Of a stretch of DNA of 9,983 bases, positions 1-5,884 are shown piece after piece. The stretch lies in the NCBI GenBank assembly GCA_003136915.1, contig PLEB01000359.1, forward strand, positions 1 through 9,983. Direction: 5' to 3'. Every line of letters begins with the position of its first letter. The first letter of the stretch is position 1. The notes below the pieces were generated by a model. It worked only from the letters and a program-made list of their open reading frames with translations, was not told the origin of the DNA and did not search any database. This DNA comes from Chitinophagaceae bacterium. GTDB lineage: Bacteria; Bacteroidota; Bacteroidia; Chitinophagales; Chitinophagaceae. The position numbers and the translations under genes are program-made.

Positions 1-536
1 ACCTGGTTATCCAGGAACATGGAAAATGGGATCTTATCTTCGGGCTTATATTTATCAAAATCTATATTTCGCGCATAAAAAATTGCACTCAACACATCCT
101 GAACGCAGGCGGGAACCTTATAAACACCGGTTGATGTAATCGCGGTATTGGCTTTTTTGTTGAAAGCGACGTTTTGATAAATATTATGTCCCCCTTCACT
201 TACATTCCGAATGAATTTATAGGGAAGCATGTTGCCGGTGTCAATAAAAGTTTCGTACTTGTCCCTGACCTTAAATGCACTTTCAACAAAACCGCTCGTT
301 TTTCCAGTTCCTGTAATATGATAGACGGGCTTACCCTCATATTTTTCCAGGTTGACGTTAAAGGAAGCATTCCCGGAGGGAAAATATACGCCTGCTATGG
401 AATAATAGATTTTGAATGATACCATTTCCCCTGCCTGAAACGCTGTATTCCTGATACCGCAGAAATCATTGTCTGTTCGTATTGTAGTTGAAAAGACGGT
501 GAGCAGAAAAATACATACGGAACTAATGGATCTCAT
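1..536 (-). CDS. DUF3108 domain-containing envelope protein (3' end cut by window)
   Basis: This is the first 178 codons of a minus-strand gene whose 3' end lies outside the window; the reading frame stays open from the ATG at 534-536 to base 1. The protein starts MRSISSVCIFLLTVFSTT, a probable Sec signal peptide. The mature part reads AFQAGEMVSFKIYYSIAGVY, then VNLEKYEGKPVYHITGTGKT and FKVRDKYETFIDTGNMLPYK. This pattern (a gain of 'F-A-G-E', a K-V-R-D-x-Y-E-T core and an 'I-R-N-V-S-E-G-G' turn) is what I know from DUF3108 proteins of Bacteroidota, which are predicted periplasmic or surface beta-barrel-like proteins of unknown function. Full family members are usually about 250-280 residues, so roughly a third is missing. 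A good -7 promoter match lies 68-75 bases upstream, so it is probably transcribed on its own. The family call rests on remembered motif patterns and was not searched. Confidence 0.8.
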   Translation of the reverse strand, partial: MRSISSVCIFLLTVFSTTIRTDNDFCGIRNTAFQAGEMVSFKIYYSIAGVYFPSGNASFNVNLEKYEGKPVYHITGTGKTSGFVESAFKVRDKYETFIDTGNMLPYKFIRNVSEGGHNIYQNVAFNKKANTAITSTGVYKVPACVQDVLSAIFYARNIDFDKYKPEDKIPFSMFLDNQ

Positions 537-603
537 TTCAGCATAATTATTATTATTCAGAATCTTGTACCGAACCGGTAAACTGGTCCTAATTACCAAT
601 ATG

Positions 604-611
604 CAAAAGTA
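604..611 (-). promoter_or_regulatory. Bacteroidota-type -7 promoter element for the DUF3108 gene
   Basis: On the minus strand these bases read TACTTTTG, an exact match to the Bacteroidota sigma-ABfr -7 consensus TAnnTTTG. Transcription would start near 597, giving a leader of about 60 bases before the ATG at 536. No clean -33 TTTG is present at the expected distance, which lowers confidence. Confidence 0.5.
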
Positions 612-646
612 AGACCCTTCCACCATCGAAGAATTTCCCGCCAGGA

Positions 647-1168
647 TCACCTATCATGCGCTCCAGCCGCAAAAGGATTGGTGGATTTCCACATGCGGTG
701 CAGGACAATCAGCGGAAAAATGACCCATGCCGCATTGGCGAGGAACACCCGAAACAATTCAGGCGAAGCATTCTCCCCTCGCACTTCTTCGAATAGAATA
801 ATTGTCACATTGGTCAGCATGACCGACGCCCATATGATGCTGCCGAATCTTATCCATTTGAGGCCTTTGGCATAAGCATAGATAGCAAAAACATAAAAGG
901 GCCCGAAGAAAAGAGCATCAATCCAGATGCTAGCGCGCCACCAGGCAGGTCGCGCGATCAGGACCGGATCGAAATTCCGACCATACCAATGCACCAAGTC
1001 GACCATTCTTGCCGGAGGCCAAACGGGATATTGAAAATGATCCGCATTAGGGATCACCAATTGTTCCAGGTCGACCATATAGGTGATAAAAAACAGGTTA
1101 ATGATAAAAAAGATAATCAGGGCGATATCAACAGGACGTTTCGACAACGGTAGGGAATTTGGCTGCAT
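647..1168 (-). CDS. EXPERA-domain (TMEM97/sigma-2 receptor-like) integral membrane protein
   Basis: A 173-residue protein with four predicted membrane helices at about residues 13-31, 79-99, 107-126 and 141-159. The layout matches the EXPERA superfamily (emopamil-binding protein, TM6SF2, TMEM97). Landmarks that parallel human TMEM97 are M-V-D-L after helix 1 (D33, like human D29), the loop HWYGRNFDPVLIARPAWW (D67, like human D56), an acidic residue at the start of helix 2 (D84, where TMEM97 has E73), the Y-A-Y-x-K-G-x-K-W-I-R segment before helix 3, and L-F-E-E after helix 3. In animals this fold binds sterols or sterol intermediates; the ligand in bacteria is unknown to me. It lies 48 bases behind the S8 peptidase gene and may be read through from it. 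A 7-of-8 promoter match (TAGATTTT, 1197-1204) in that gap could also serve it. The family call is by eye but rests on many shared positions. Confidence 0.82.
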   Translation of the reverse strand: MQPNSLPLSKRPVDIALIIFFIINLFFITYMVDLEQLVIPNADHFQYPVWPPARMVDLVHWYGRNFDPVLIARPAWWRASIWIDALFFGPFYVFAIYAYAKGLKWIRFGSIIWASVMLTNVTIILFEEVRGENASPELFRVFLANAAWVIFPLIVLHRMWKSTNPFAAGAHDR

Positions 1169-1216
1169 AGTTGGGTTTATCCCGACTAAGCTATCGAAAA
1201 TCTATAAATAACGTCA

Positions 1217-2755
1217 CTATTGCTTTGCCAGCTGCAGCGCGTTATAAGCATTGACGATACCTCCTGATATGCAGACATCGGAAAATGAAACTAATTTTTT
1301 CTTCCCGTAACCATCTTTCACATAAACCGGATGATCCACTTTAACTACCGAACGCATGATGATATCTTTTACCTGAACGGCCGTAAGCTTCGGATAATAT
1401 TCCCGGATCAGTGCTGCAAGTCCGGCAACAACCGGTGATGCCATGCTGGTTCCGCTATAATACTCGTAATGATTGCCTTGCGTGGAGGAATATATCCTAA
1501 CACCCGGCGCAAAAACATCCACGGTTGTTTTCCCATAATTCGAAAACGAAGCAATCAGATTGGAATCGTTTTTTTCACCGGAAGCGCCGACTTCGATCCA
1601 GGCTCCCGCTTCACCCCCACCAATGTAGCGGCGGTTCGGAAAATTATTGCTGCTGTCGAGATTTTCTCCATCATTACCGGCTGCATGCACAATGAGCACA
1701 TCTTTACTCATGGCATATTTAACCGCATCATCAACAACGGATTTATTTGGAGAATAAGCTTTACCGAAACTCATGTTGATCACTCTGGCGCCGTTATCGG
1801 CGGCATAGCGAATTCCGTTAGCGACATCCTTATCTCTTTCATCTCCGTCCGGCACAACCCGCACGGCCATAATCTCGACCTTATCGGCAATGCCTTTGAT
1901 GCCGATATTATTGTCGCGCACCGCCCCGATAATTCCCGAGACATGGGTACCATGATTGGCATCCGGTCCTGTAACGTCATCATTACCATAATCTCTTTGC
2001 ACGCTGTCCCGGATATCATCGCCAACGATGGATCGCGGATCATAACTGAGGCTCAGATGATAGTCGAGCAGGGTTTTAAAGTGGTCAATCCCATCAGCCA
2101 TTTGTTTTTTAAAAGCAGAATAATCTGGAGTATGCTGAAGTTGATTCAGCATCATAAACTTCACGTTTTTTTCGCCATCATTCACTGGCTGATAGTTTTG
2201 AAAGTCTTCCCTGGTCGGATTTTCTTTGCCTATCTTTTGAACCAAAGAGTCCACCATATCCCTAAACTTAGTGATTCTATCCTCTGTGGCCTTTGCCCTG
2301 GCAAGCTGTTTGTCATAATCCTTTTTCATCTTAAGGTATTGCTCGGGTATCTGAGATTCGGGCAAACTATCATACATGGCATGTTCTTTCCGGATGAGCC
2401 GCGTAAGCTCCAGTGTTTCATAGTGTATATCACCACCCGGTCCTCCGATGAAATCCCAGCCATGAACATCGTCCGCATACCCATTATGGTCATCATCCTT
2501 CCCGTTATAAACTTCATGGGGATTAACCCAGATAATGGACTTGAGGTCCTCGTGAGCAGTATCCACACCGCCGTCTATTACAGCAACCAGAACTGACTTT
2601 GCTTTTTTAGGATTTATGATCGTGGAATATGCTTTTTCAGTACTTATCCCGAATACAGTATCCGTCTGCAGATCTTTATTCTGCCAATTGGGATTCTGTG
2701 CATATATGCAAAAAACGGAAACCAGGCCAATAAGGAGGATGATAAAATGTTTCAT
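1217..2755 (-). CDS. Secreted S8 subtilisin-like serine peptidase with a large insertion
   Basis: A 512-residue secreted subtilase. Residues 1-19 form a signal peptide with probable cleavage at A19/Q20. The catalytic triad is complete: D61 in VLVAVIDGGVD, H268 in NHGTHVSG and S437 in SGTSMASP; the oxyanion asparagine is N361 in HAAGND. After the Asp motif comes N-G-K-D-D-D-H-N-G-Y-A-D-D-V-H-G-W (about 84-100), an acidic motif typical of Bacteroidota subtilases and suggestive of metal binding. Between D61 and H268 lie about 207 residues, against about 32 in subtilisin. Much of this (about 115-255) is charged and looks helical, partly coiled-coil. No inhibitor-like propeptide and no C-terminal sorting domain are evident. 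It probably degrades proteins in the periplasm or outside the cell. A promoter match sits 31-38 bases upstream of the ATG. Confidence 0.95.
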   Translation of the reverse strand: MKHFIILLIGLVSVFCIYAQNPNWQNKDLQTDTVFGISTEKAYSTIINPKKAKSVLVAVIDGGVDTAHEDLKSIIWVNPHEVYNGKDDDHNGYADDVHGWDFIGGPGGDIHYETLELTRLIRKEHAMYDSLPESQIPEQYLKMKKDYDKQLARAKATEDRITKFRDMVDSLVQKIGKENPTREDFQNYQPVNDGEKNVKFMMLNQLQHTPDYSAFKKQMADGIDHFKTLLDYHLSLSYDPRSIVGDDIRDSVQRDYGNDDVTGPDANHGTHVSGIIGAVRDNNIGIKGIADKVEIMAVRVVPDGDERDKDVANGIRYAADNGARVINMSFGKAYSPNKSVVDDAVKYAMSKDVLIVHAAGNDGENLDSSNNFPNRRYIGGGEAGAWIEVGASGEKNDSNLIASFSNYGKTTVDVFAPGVRIYSSTQGNHYEYYSGTSMASPVVAGLAALIREYYPKLTAVQVKDIIMRSVVKVDHPVYVKDGYGKKKLVSFSDVCISGGIVNAYNALQLAKQ

Positions 2756-2785
2756 TTGTTTTTATTGATTCGATTTTTAACCACG

Positions 2786-2793
2786 CAAAAATA
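2786..2793 (-). promoter_or_regulatory. Bacteroidota-type -7 promoter element for the S8 peptidase gene
   Basis: The minus strand reads TATTTTTG, an exact TAnnTTTG match ending 31 bases before the ATG at 2755. A TTG (2817-2819) lies upstream with a 23-base spacer, somewhat longer than the usual spacing to the -33 element. Transcription would start near 2779. Confidence 0.5.
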
Positions 2794-2900
2794 GTCATTG
2801 GAAGGAACTAAAAAGTCAATAAAAGCTTCCTGAAGGCTACCATTTGGATTGGCTGCCCTATGCATTTTTTTGACATTTGGACAGGGTTCGGCCCGGAAGC

Positions 2901-2934
2901 CTTTTACTTTCTATTTTCTACTTTTTACTTTTAA
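2901..2934. repeat. Degenerate 7-base tandem repeat, consensus CTTTTTA, five units
   Basis: The tract divides into CTTTTA, CTTTCTA, TTTTCTA, CTTTTTA and CTTTTAA. There is no G on the plus strand over 34 bases. Strand-asymmetric tracts of this type look familiar from intergenic regions of Bacteroidota, but its role is unknown to me. Confidence 0.6.
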
Positions 2935-3043
2935 TTCATGGGAATCCTGCTTCTTGTGCAAAATTTGTTTAAAAAACGTGAAAACTCAACATAATATATA
3001 GACGCTTTTTTAGTTTTAAATTCTGTAAAAACCTCATTCTCAG

Positions 3044-3091
3044 CCAGCTGGCCGGCCTAAGGAAATATAGCTACCGGCAACCGGCTTCTGG
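3044..3091 (+). other. Imperfect GC-rich inverted repeat upstream of the secreted pair
   Basis: CCAG (3044-3047) pairs with CTGG (3088-3091) and GCCGG (3051-3055) with CCGGC (3081-3085), separated by a small internal loop and a 25-base apical loop. A second CCGGC copy in that loop (3074-3078) could compete for GCCGG. It lies 53 bases upstream of the ATG at 3144. It could be a leader structure or an operator; it has no T-tract, so a terminator is unlikely. Confidence 0.35.
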
Positions 3092-3143
3092 TGTGTATCG
3101 CTAAATCTGGTTTAACCTTATATATTGCAAAACCGAGAAATCT

Positions 3144-3569
3144 ATGAAAAAATCCTTCCTGTTCGTCATAATATCAATGATTGGGATTGCTGGGTTTACC
3201 ATTACGCATGAATCCTGGATTAATTTGGTCCAGGTGCGGACGGACCCCTGGCCGATTAACCTTTACAGGATCACAAAACCATCAGGTATCTCTTACGCAC
3301 TTGAATTCCGGGACGAACAGGTGCTCAATGCGGTGTTGCTCGATACCCTGGCGTTTGCCAATTTAGAACAATTGAAATATTTGGGACAGGGATTATCGGC
3401 CTTGAAGAAAGGCACGAATGGCGATATCGCCAATTATAAGGATTATTCGATAAAAAGGACAGATATCAAAAAGCAGGCTACCTGGTATCTTTTGAGATTT
3501 GACTTTGGATTGACCAATTTCCAGCAACCCGAAGCTGATAAATTAATTGAAACTATTAACACACAATAA
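3144..3569 (+). CDS. Secreted small protein of unknown function, paralogue 1
   Basis: A 141-residue protein with an N-terminal hydrophobic signal (MKKSFLFVIISMIGIAGFTI) and no clear cleavage motif. I do not recognise the mature domain. It begins near residue 28 with LVQVRTDPWPINLYRITK and alternates strand-like and charged segments. It then carries N-L-E-Q-L-K-Y, G-L-S-x-L-K, K-D-Y-S-I-K-R and ends with GLTNFQQPEADKLIETI. By hand alignment without gaps, about 64 of 114 residues match the next gene, so the two arose by tandem duplication. No cysteines or catalytic motif stand out, so a structural or binding role is more likely than an enzyme; that is inference. The next gene follows after 55 bases with no terminator, so the pair is probably one operon. 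The ATG follows an A-rich leader rather than a Shine-Dalgarno sequence. Confidence 0.85.
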   Translation: MKKSFLFVIISMIGIAGFTITHESWINLVQVRTDPWPINLYRITKPSGISYALEFRDEQVLNAVLLDTLAFANLEQLKYLGQGLSALKKGTNGDIANYKDYSIKRTDIKKQATWYLLRFDFGLTNFQQPEADKLIETINTQ

Positions 3570-3624
3570 TACATCGTCATTTTAGCCGTTATACAAGAGT
3601 TCCAGTCCAAAAACGAATATTGAT

Positions 3625-4053
3625 ATGAAAAAGCTTTTTTTTATTTGCTTGTGCATACCGTTTGCTGTAAAGGCCCAGTTTAAAATTGTCAATACTGCTA
3701 CGATCGACCTGCTCAATCTGCGATCAACAACCTGGCCAATTAACCTGCAAAGGGTTACCAAGGAATCAGATACCTGCTATGTGCTGGTTTTTCGTAGTCA
3801 GGAATATATTAATGAAGTGATTATGAAAACCCTCCGGTTCCCCAATCTGGAACAACTGAAGTATTTTCAAAAGGGTCTTTCAACATTAAAAACCGGATCC
3901 ACCGGTGATGTGGCTGAATTCAAAGATTATACGATCAAACGAATTGATAAGAAAAAAGAAGGTTCATGGTATACGCTGGTATTTGACGGCGGACTTACCA
4001 ATTTTCAACAACCTGAAGCCGACAAAATGATTGCTGTGATCAGCAGTCTCTGA
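3625..4053 (+). CDS. Secreted small protein of unknown function, paralogue 2
   Basis: A 142-residue protein with a typical signal peptide (MKKLFFICLCIPFAVKAQ, cleavage likely after A17). The mature part is a tandem copy of the preceding gene product: W-P-I-N-L, N-L-E-Q-L-K-Y, G-L-S-T-L-K, K-D-Y-T-I-K-R and GLTNFQQPEADKMIAVI are shared, with almost no insertions or deletions. The signal peptides have diverged far more than the mature domain, and the most conserved stretch is the C-terminal G-L-T-N-F-Q-Q-P-E-A-D-K. Function is unknown. It probably shares a transcript with the gene 55 bases upstream, and a strong hairpin (4095-4131) begins 41 bases after its stop. Confidence 0.85.
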   Translation: MKKLFFICLCIPFAVKAQFKIVNTATIDLLNLRSTTWPINLQRVTKESDTCYVLVFRSQEYINEVIMKTLRFPNLEQLKYFQKGLSTLKTGSTGDVAEFKDYTIKRIDKKKEGSWYTLVFDGGLTNFQQPEADKMIAVISSL

Positions 4054-4094
4054 TTGCAGTCCGATCGGCTTATTTACAACACCAAACTAATCAG

Positions 4095-4131
4095 TTACCA
4101 GGGCTTTAGGCTTTGCGCCTTGCCTGGGTAA
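4095..4131 (+). terminator. Long imperfect hairpin after the secreted pair (possible terminator)
   Basis: TTACC (4095-4099) pairs with GGTAA (4127-4131). Inside it AGG plus C pairs with GCCT around single bulges, and AGGC (4108-4111) pairs with GCCT (4117-4120) around a TTTGC loop. No T-tract follows, so it is not a standard intrinsic terminator. It may act as an mRNA 3' stabiliser or be a dispersed repeat unit. Confidence 0.35.
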
Positions 4132-4254
4132 TTCCACATCATACAGCGACTGCTCCAAAAAAATTATTGCTATGGCTGATAATGAACCCGTACAATATTC
4201 TTCGCGAGAGAAGAATAACTTTCCCATTTACTAAATAAAGCCAAAAAGAATTCC

Positions 4255-4262
4255 GACATTTG
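4255..4262 (+). promoter_or_regulatory. Weak -7 promoter candidate for the NTF2-like gene
   Basis: GACATTTG matches TAnnTTTG at all fixed positions except the first. Transcription from here would give a leader of about 40 bases before the ATG at 4309. No -33 element was seen at the right spacing. Confidence 0.25.
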
Positions 4263-4308
4263 AATCGTAATTCGTCCTATCAAAACATGAACCCTTATTC
4301 ATCACTGA

Positions 4309-4821
4309 ATGATTGCGAAGACGGTATTGTTTAAATTTTGCTGTTCATTCCTGATGGTGACCGGATCGCTTATCGCCAGCGCACAGCTTTCACCCAGGGA
4401 GAAACTGATGGGATTGGAGAAAACGCGATACGAAGCACTGACAAACCGGGATACCACCACGCTCTCCAGGATACTGGCCGATGATCTTGTTTATATTCAC
4501 ACAAATGGAGTGGTTGACGATAAATCCTCACTTCTTAGGAATATTGCCACGGGAGCGCTTGAATACCTGTTCATTCTACCCGAAAAGTCCACCGCCACCA
4601 TCGAAGGGAATTTTGGCTGGGTTTATGGAAAAGCAAATATCCGGTTCAGGGTCGCCGATATCAACCTGACCGTTGACCAATACATCAGCTTTATTGACTT
4701 CTATCGTCTTGCTCACAATCAATGGCAGCTGGTTGCCTGTCAAAACGCAAGGCTGAATAAGGAGAATCCTTATTTCATTAAACCTCCTGTGAAAGAAAGC
4801 ATTCAACCGAATATTTATTAA
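4309..4821 (+). CDS. Secreted NTF2-like (DUF4440/SnoaL-type) protein
   Basis: A 170-residue protein with a signal peptide (residues 1-25, ending I-A-S-A before Q26). The mature part matches the DUF4440 branch of the NTF2-like cone fold: an N-terminal helix with E-K-T-R-Y-E-A-L-T-N-R-D-T-T-T-L, then ILADDLVYIHTNGVVDDKSS, a strand with TATIEGNFGWVYGKANIRFR and the closing strands ISFIDFYRLAHNQWQLVACQ. The 'L-x-D-D-L-x-Y-x-H-x-N-G' turn is the family's hallmark. Members range from ketosteroid-isomerase-like enzymes to simple ligand-binding proteins, and no substrate can be named here. It is separated by 255 bases from the secreted pair upstream and by an inverted repeat (4846-4873) from the sigma factor gene downstream, so it is probably a single-gene unit. 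Confidence 0.8.
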   Translation: MIAKTVLFKFCCSFLMVTGSLIASAQLSPREKLMGLEKTRYEALTNRDTTTLSRILADDLVYIHTNGVVDDKSSLLRNIATGALEYLFILPEKSTATIEGNFGWVYGKANIRFRVADINLTVDQYISFIDFYRLAHNQWQLVACQNARLNKENPYFIKPPVKESIQPNIY

Positions 4822-4845
4822 AGCCCGGCAACCAAAAAAATATTG

Positions 4846-4873
4846 CCCGGAAATCAGCCATAAAATTTCCGGG
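4846..4873. terminator. Perfect 9-base inverted repeat after the NTF2-like gene
   Basis: CCCGGAAAT (4846-4854) and ATTTCCGGG (4865-4873) are exact reverse complements around a 10-base loop, starting 25 bases after the stop at 4821. No T-run follows on the plus strand. It may end the upstream transcript, or serve as an operator ahead of the sigma factor gene at 4950. Confidence 0.45.
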
Positions 4874-4949
4874 TTGTGAGTAATCGTTAAATGCTTTCTG
4901 CGCTAAAGTAATTACCCTCTTCATCCGTCTACTTGTTCAATATCGATCG

Positions 4950-5495
4950 ATGGCACAGTCCAGGACTTATAGCATAGGTGACTCCGTAAAGGAGTATGGC
5001 AAGAGGCTTTTTGCGTTTATTCGCGGGAAGGTGAACACGGACGAAGATGCGCAGGATATTTTGCAGGATGTATGGTTCCAGCTTTCCAACACAACAGAAA
5101 TAATTGACCAGGTGGGTGCATGGCTTTACCGCGTTGCCCGCAATAAAATTATTGACCGGTACCGGAAGAATAATCCTGAGTCGCTGGAAGACTATGCTTA
5201 TGAAAATGAGGACGGTGAACTGAATTTTAAAGAAATCCTGCTCGCGGATACCAACAATCCTGAAATGCAATACCTGAAAAATTTATTCTGGGACCAGCTT
5301 AATGAAGGACTAATGGAATTACCTTCGGAACAAAGGGAAATTTTCATTCTGAATGAGTTGGAAGGCAGAACCTTCGCGGAAATAGCCGCCCGGAGCGGCG
5401 AGAACATGAAAACACTAATTTCACGAAAAGGGTATGCGGTAAAGCATTTACGCAAGAGGTTGCGGACCCTGTACGATGAGTTTATCAATTATTAA
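4950..5495 (+). CDS. ECF-type RNA polymerase sigma factor (sigma-70 family)
   Basis: A 181-residue group 4 sigma factor. Region 2 spans about residues 14-73 and shows the core-binding D-E-D-A-Q-D-I-L-Q-D-V-W and the promoter-melting stretch W-L-Y-R-V-A-R-N-K-I-I-D-R-Y-R-K. A long acidic linker (about 76-118) joins it to region 4 (about 120-171), which has L-P-S-E-Q-R-E-I-F and the helix-turn-helix TFAEIAARSGENMKTLISRK. Sigma region 1.1 and region 3 are absent, as usual for ECF factors. No anti-sigma factor with a recognisable zinc-binding or FecR-like domain is adjacent; the two-helix membrane protein 10 bases downstream is the only candidate partner. The linker is longer and more acidic than in many ECF factors. 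The ATG at 4950 is the first in frame. I could not pick a confident promoter in the 128-base gap upstream. Confidence 0.95.
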   Translation: MAQSRTYSIGDSVKEYGKRLFAFIRGKVNTDEDAQDILQDVWFQLSNTTEIIDQVGAWLYRVARNKIIDRYRKNNPESLEDYAYENEDGELNFKEILLADTNNPEMQYLKNLFWDQLNEGLMELPSEQREIFILNELEGRTFAEIAARSGENMKTLISRKGYAVKHLRKRLRTLYDEFINY

Positions 5496-5505
5496 AAAAA
5501 CTGGC

Positions 5506-5832
5506 ATGGAAAACAAGAGAAGGCGCTTTTATTTCATCCCCGTGATTATTATTTCAGCGATCCTGGTTTTAGGATTGGTTGTCAAGCTTTTGTGGAATGC
5601 GATTCTTCCCGCCATAATCCATGCAGGGAGAATTGACTATCCCCAGGCTCTGGGACTGCTCATACTTTGTAAGATTCTCTTCGGGTCTTTTCGTCCCGGT
5701 CCACCCCGCGGGTTTAGAAAAGGGGGTCCTCACTGGCGTTCCAAACTCATGGATCTTTCGCAGGAAGAAAGAGAAAAATTTAAGAAGGAATGGCATGACC
5801 GTGCAGCAGAGAAGAATCAACCGGAACAATAA
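5506..5832 (+). CDS. Small two-helix membrane protein co-transcribed with the sigma factor
   Basis: A 108-residue protein. I chose the ATG at 5506, which gives MENKRRRFYFIPVIIISAIL, over an in-frame ATG at 5476 that would overlap the sigma gene by 20 bases. The sequence has a basic N-terminus, membrane helix 1 (about 9-30), a short loop, the segment PQALGLLILCKILFG as helix 2 (about 46-60), a Gly/Pro/Arg-rich hinge (F-R-P-G-P-P-R-G-F-R-K-G-G-P) and a charged helical tail MDLSQEEREKFKKEW. The 'LLWNAILPAII ... QALGLLILCKILFG ... EEREKFKKEW' layout is familiar from short hypothetical proteins of Bacteroidota near ECF sigma genes; no biochemical function is known to me. The 10-base gap from the sigma stop suggests co-transcription and perhaps translational coupling. 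It might act as a sigma partner at the membrane or as an effector; both are inference. An intrinsic terminator follows. Confidence 0.82.
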   Translation: MENKRRRFYFIPVIIISAILVLGLVVKLLWNAILPAIIHAGRIDYPQALGLLILCKILFGSFRPGPPRGFRKGGPHWRSKLMDLSQEEREKFKKEWHDRAAEKNQPEQ

Positions 5833-5859
5833 GCCTAATCCATCTCTATCAGATATTGA

Positions 5860-5884
5860 AAAGATCCGTCCAGGGTCTTTTTTT
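5860..5884 (+). terminator. Intrinsic terminator after the sigma factor operon
   Basis: AAAGATCC (5860-5867) pairs with GGGTCTTT (5873-5880), eight pairs with one G-U wobble, around a GTCCA loop and followed by TTTT (5881-5884). The A-run just before the stem can extend pairing into the T-tract. It starts 27 bases after the stop at 5832. This is the best terminator in the window. Confidence 0.85.

Larger units (their letters stand above)
2756..3143. other. Divergent intergenic region (388 bases)
   Basis: This gene-free stretch separates the minus-strand peptidase from the plus-strand secreted pair. It holds the peptidase promoter (2786-2793), a degenerate 7-base pyrimidine tandem repeat (2901-2934) and an imperfect GC-rich hairpin (3044-3091). 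For the rightward gene I see only weak promoter matches: TAAATCTG at 3102-3109 (7 of 8 to TAnnTTTG) and TATATTGC at 3121-3128, the latter too close to the ATG at 3144. I see no RNA gene and no convincing open frame here. Confidence 0.7.

Noticed and set aside
174..419. An 81-codon plus-strand frame near the window start
   Set aside because: Antisense to the DUF3108 gene, whose frame and family motifs are clear.
605..651. Possible terminator of the EXPERA gene (GATCCT pairing with AGGGTC)
   Set aside because: Six pairs including a wobble around a loop of over 20 bases, overlapping a better-supported promoter element.
1469..2596. A 375-codon open frame on the plus strand opposite the S8 peptidase gene
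   Set aside because: It lies wholly antisense to a subtilase with complete catalytic motifs, and its product has no recognisable domain or sensible signal; it is a mirror of the codon pattern of the real gene.
2756..3143. An RNA gene or riboswitch in the divergent region
   Set aside because: No tRNA arms, no known riboswitch core and only one weak hairpin were found by eye.
5476..5832. Longer version of the 108-residue membrane protein starting inside the sigma gene
   Set aside because: The added ten residues overlap the sigma coding end, whereas the ATG at 5506 gives a normal basic N-terminus before helix 1 and a 10-base gap.
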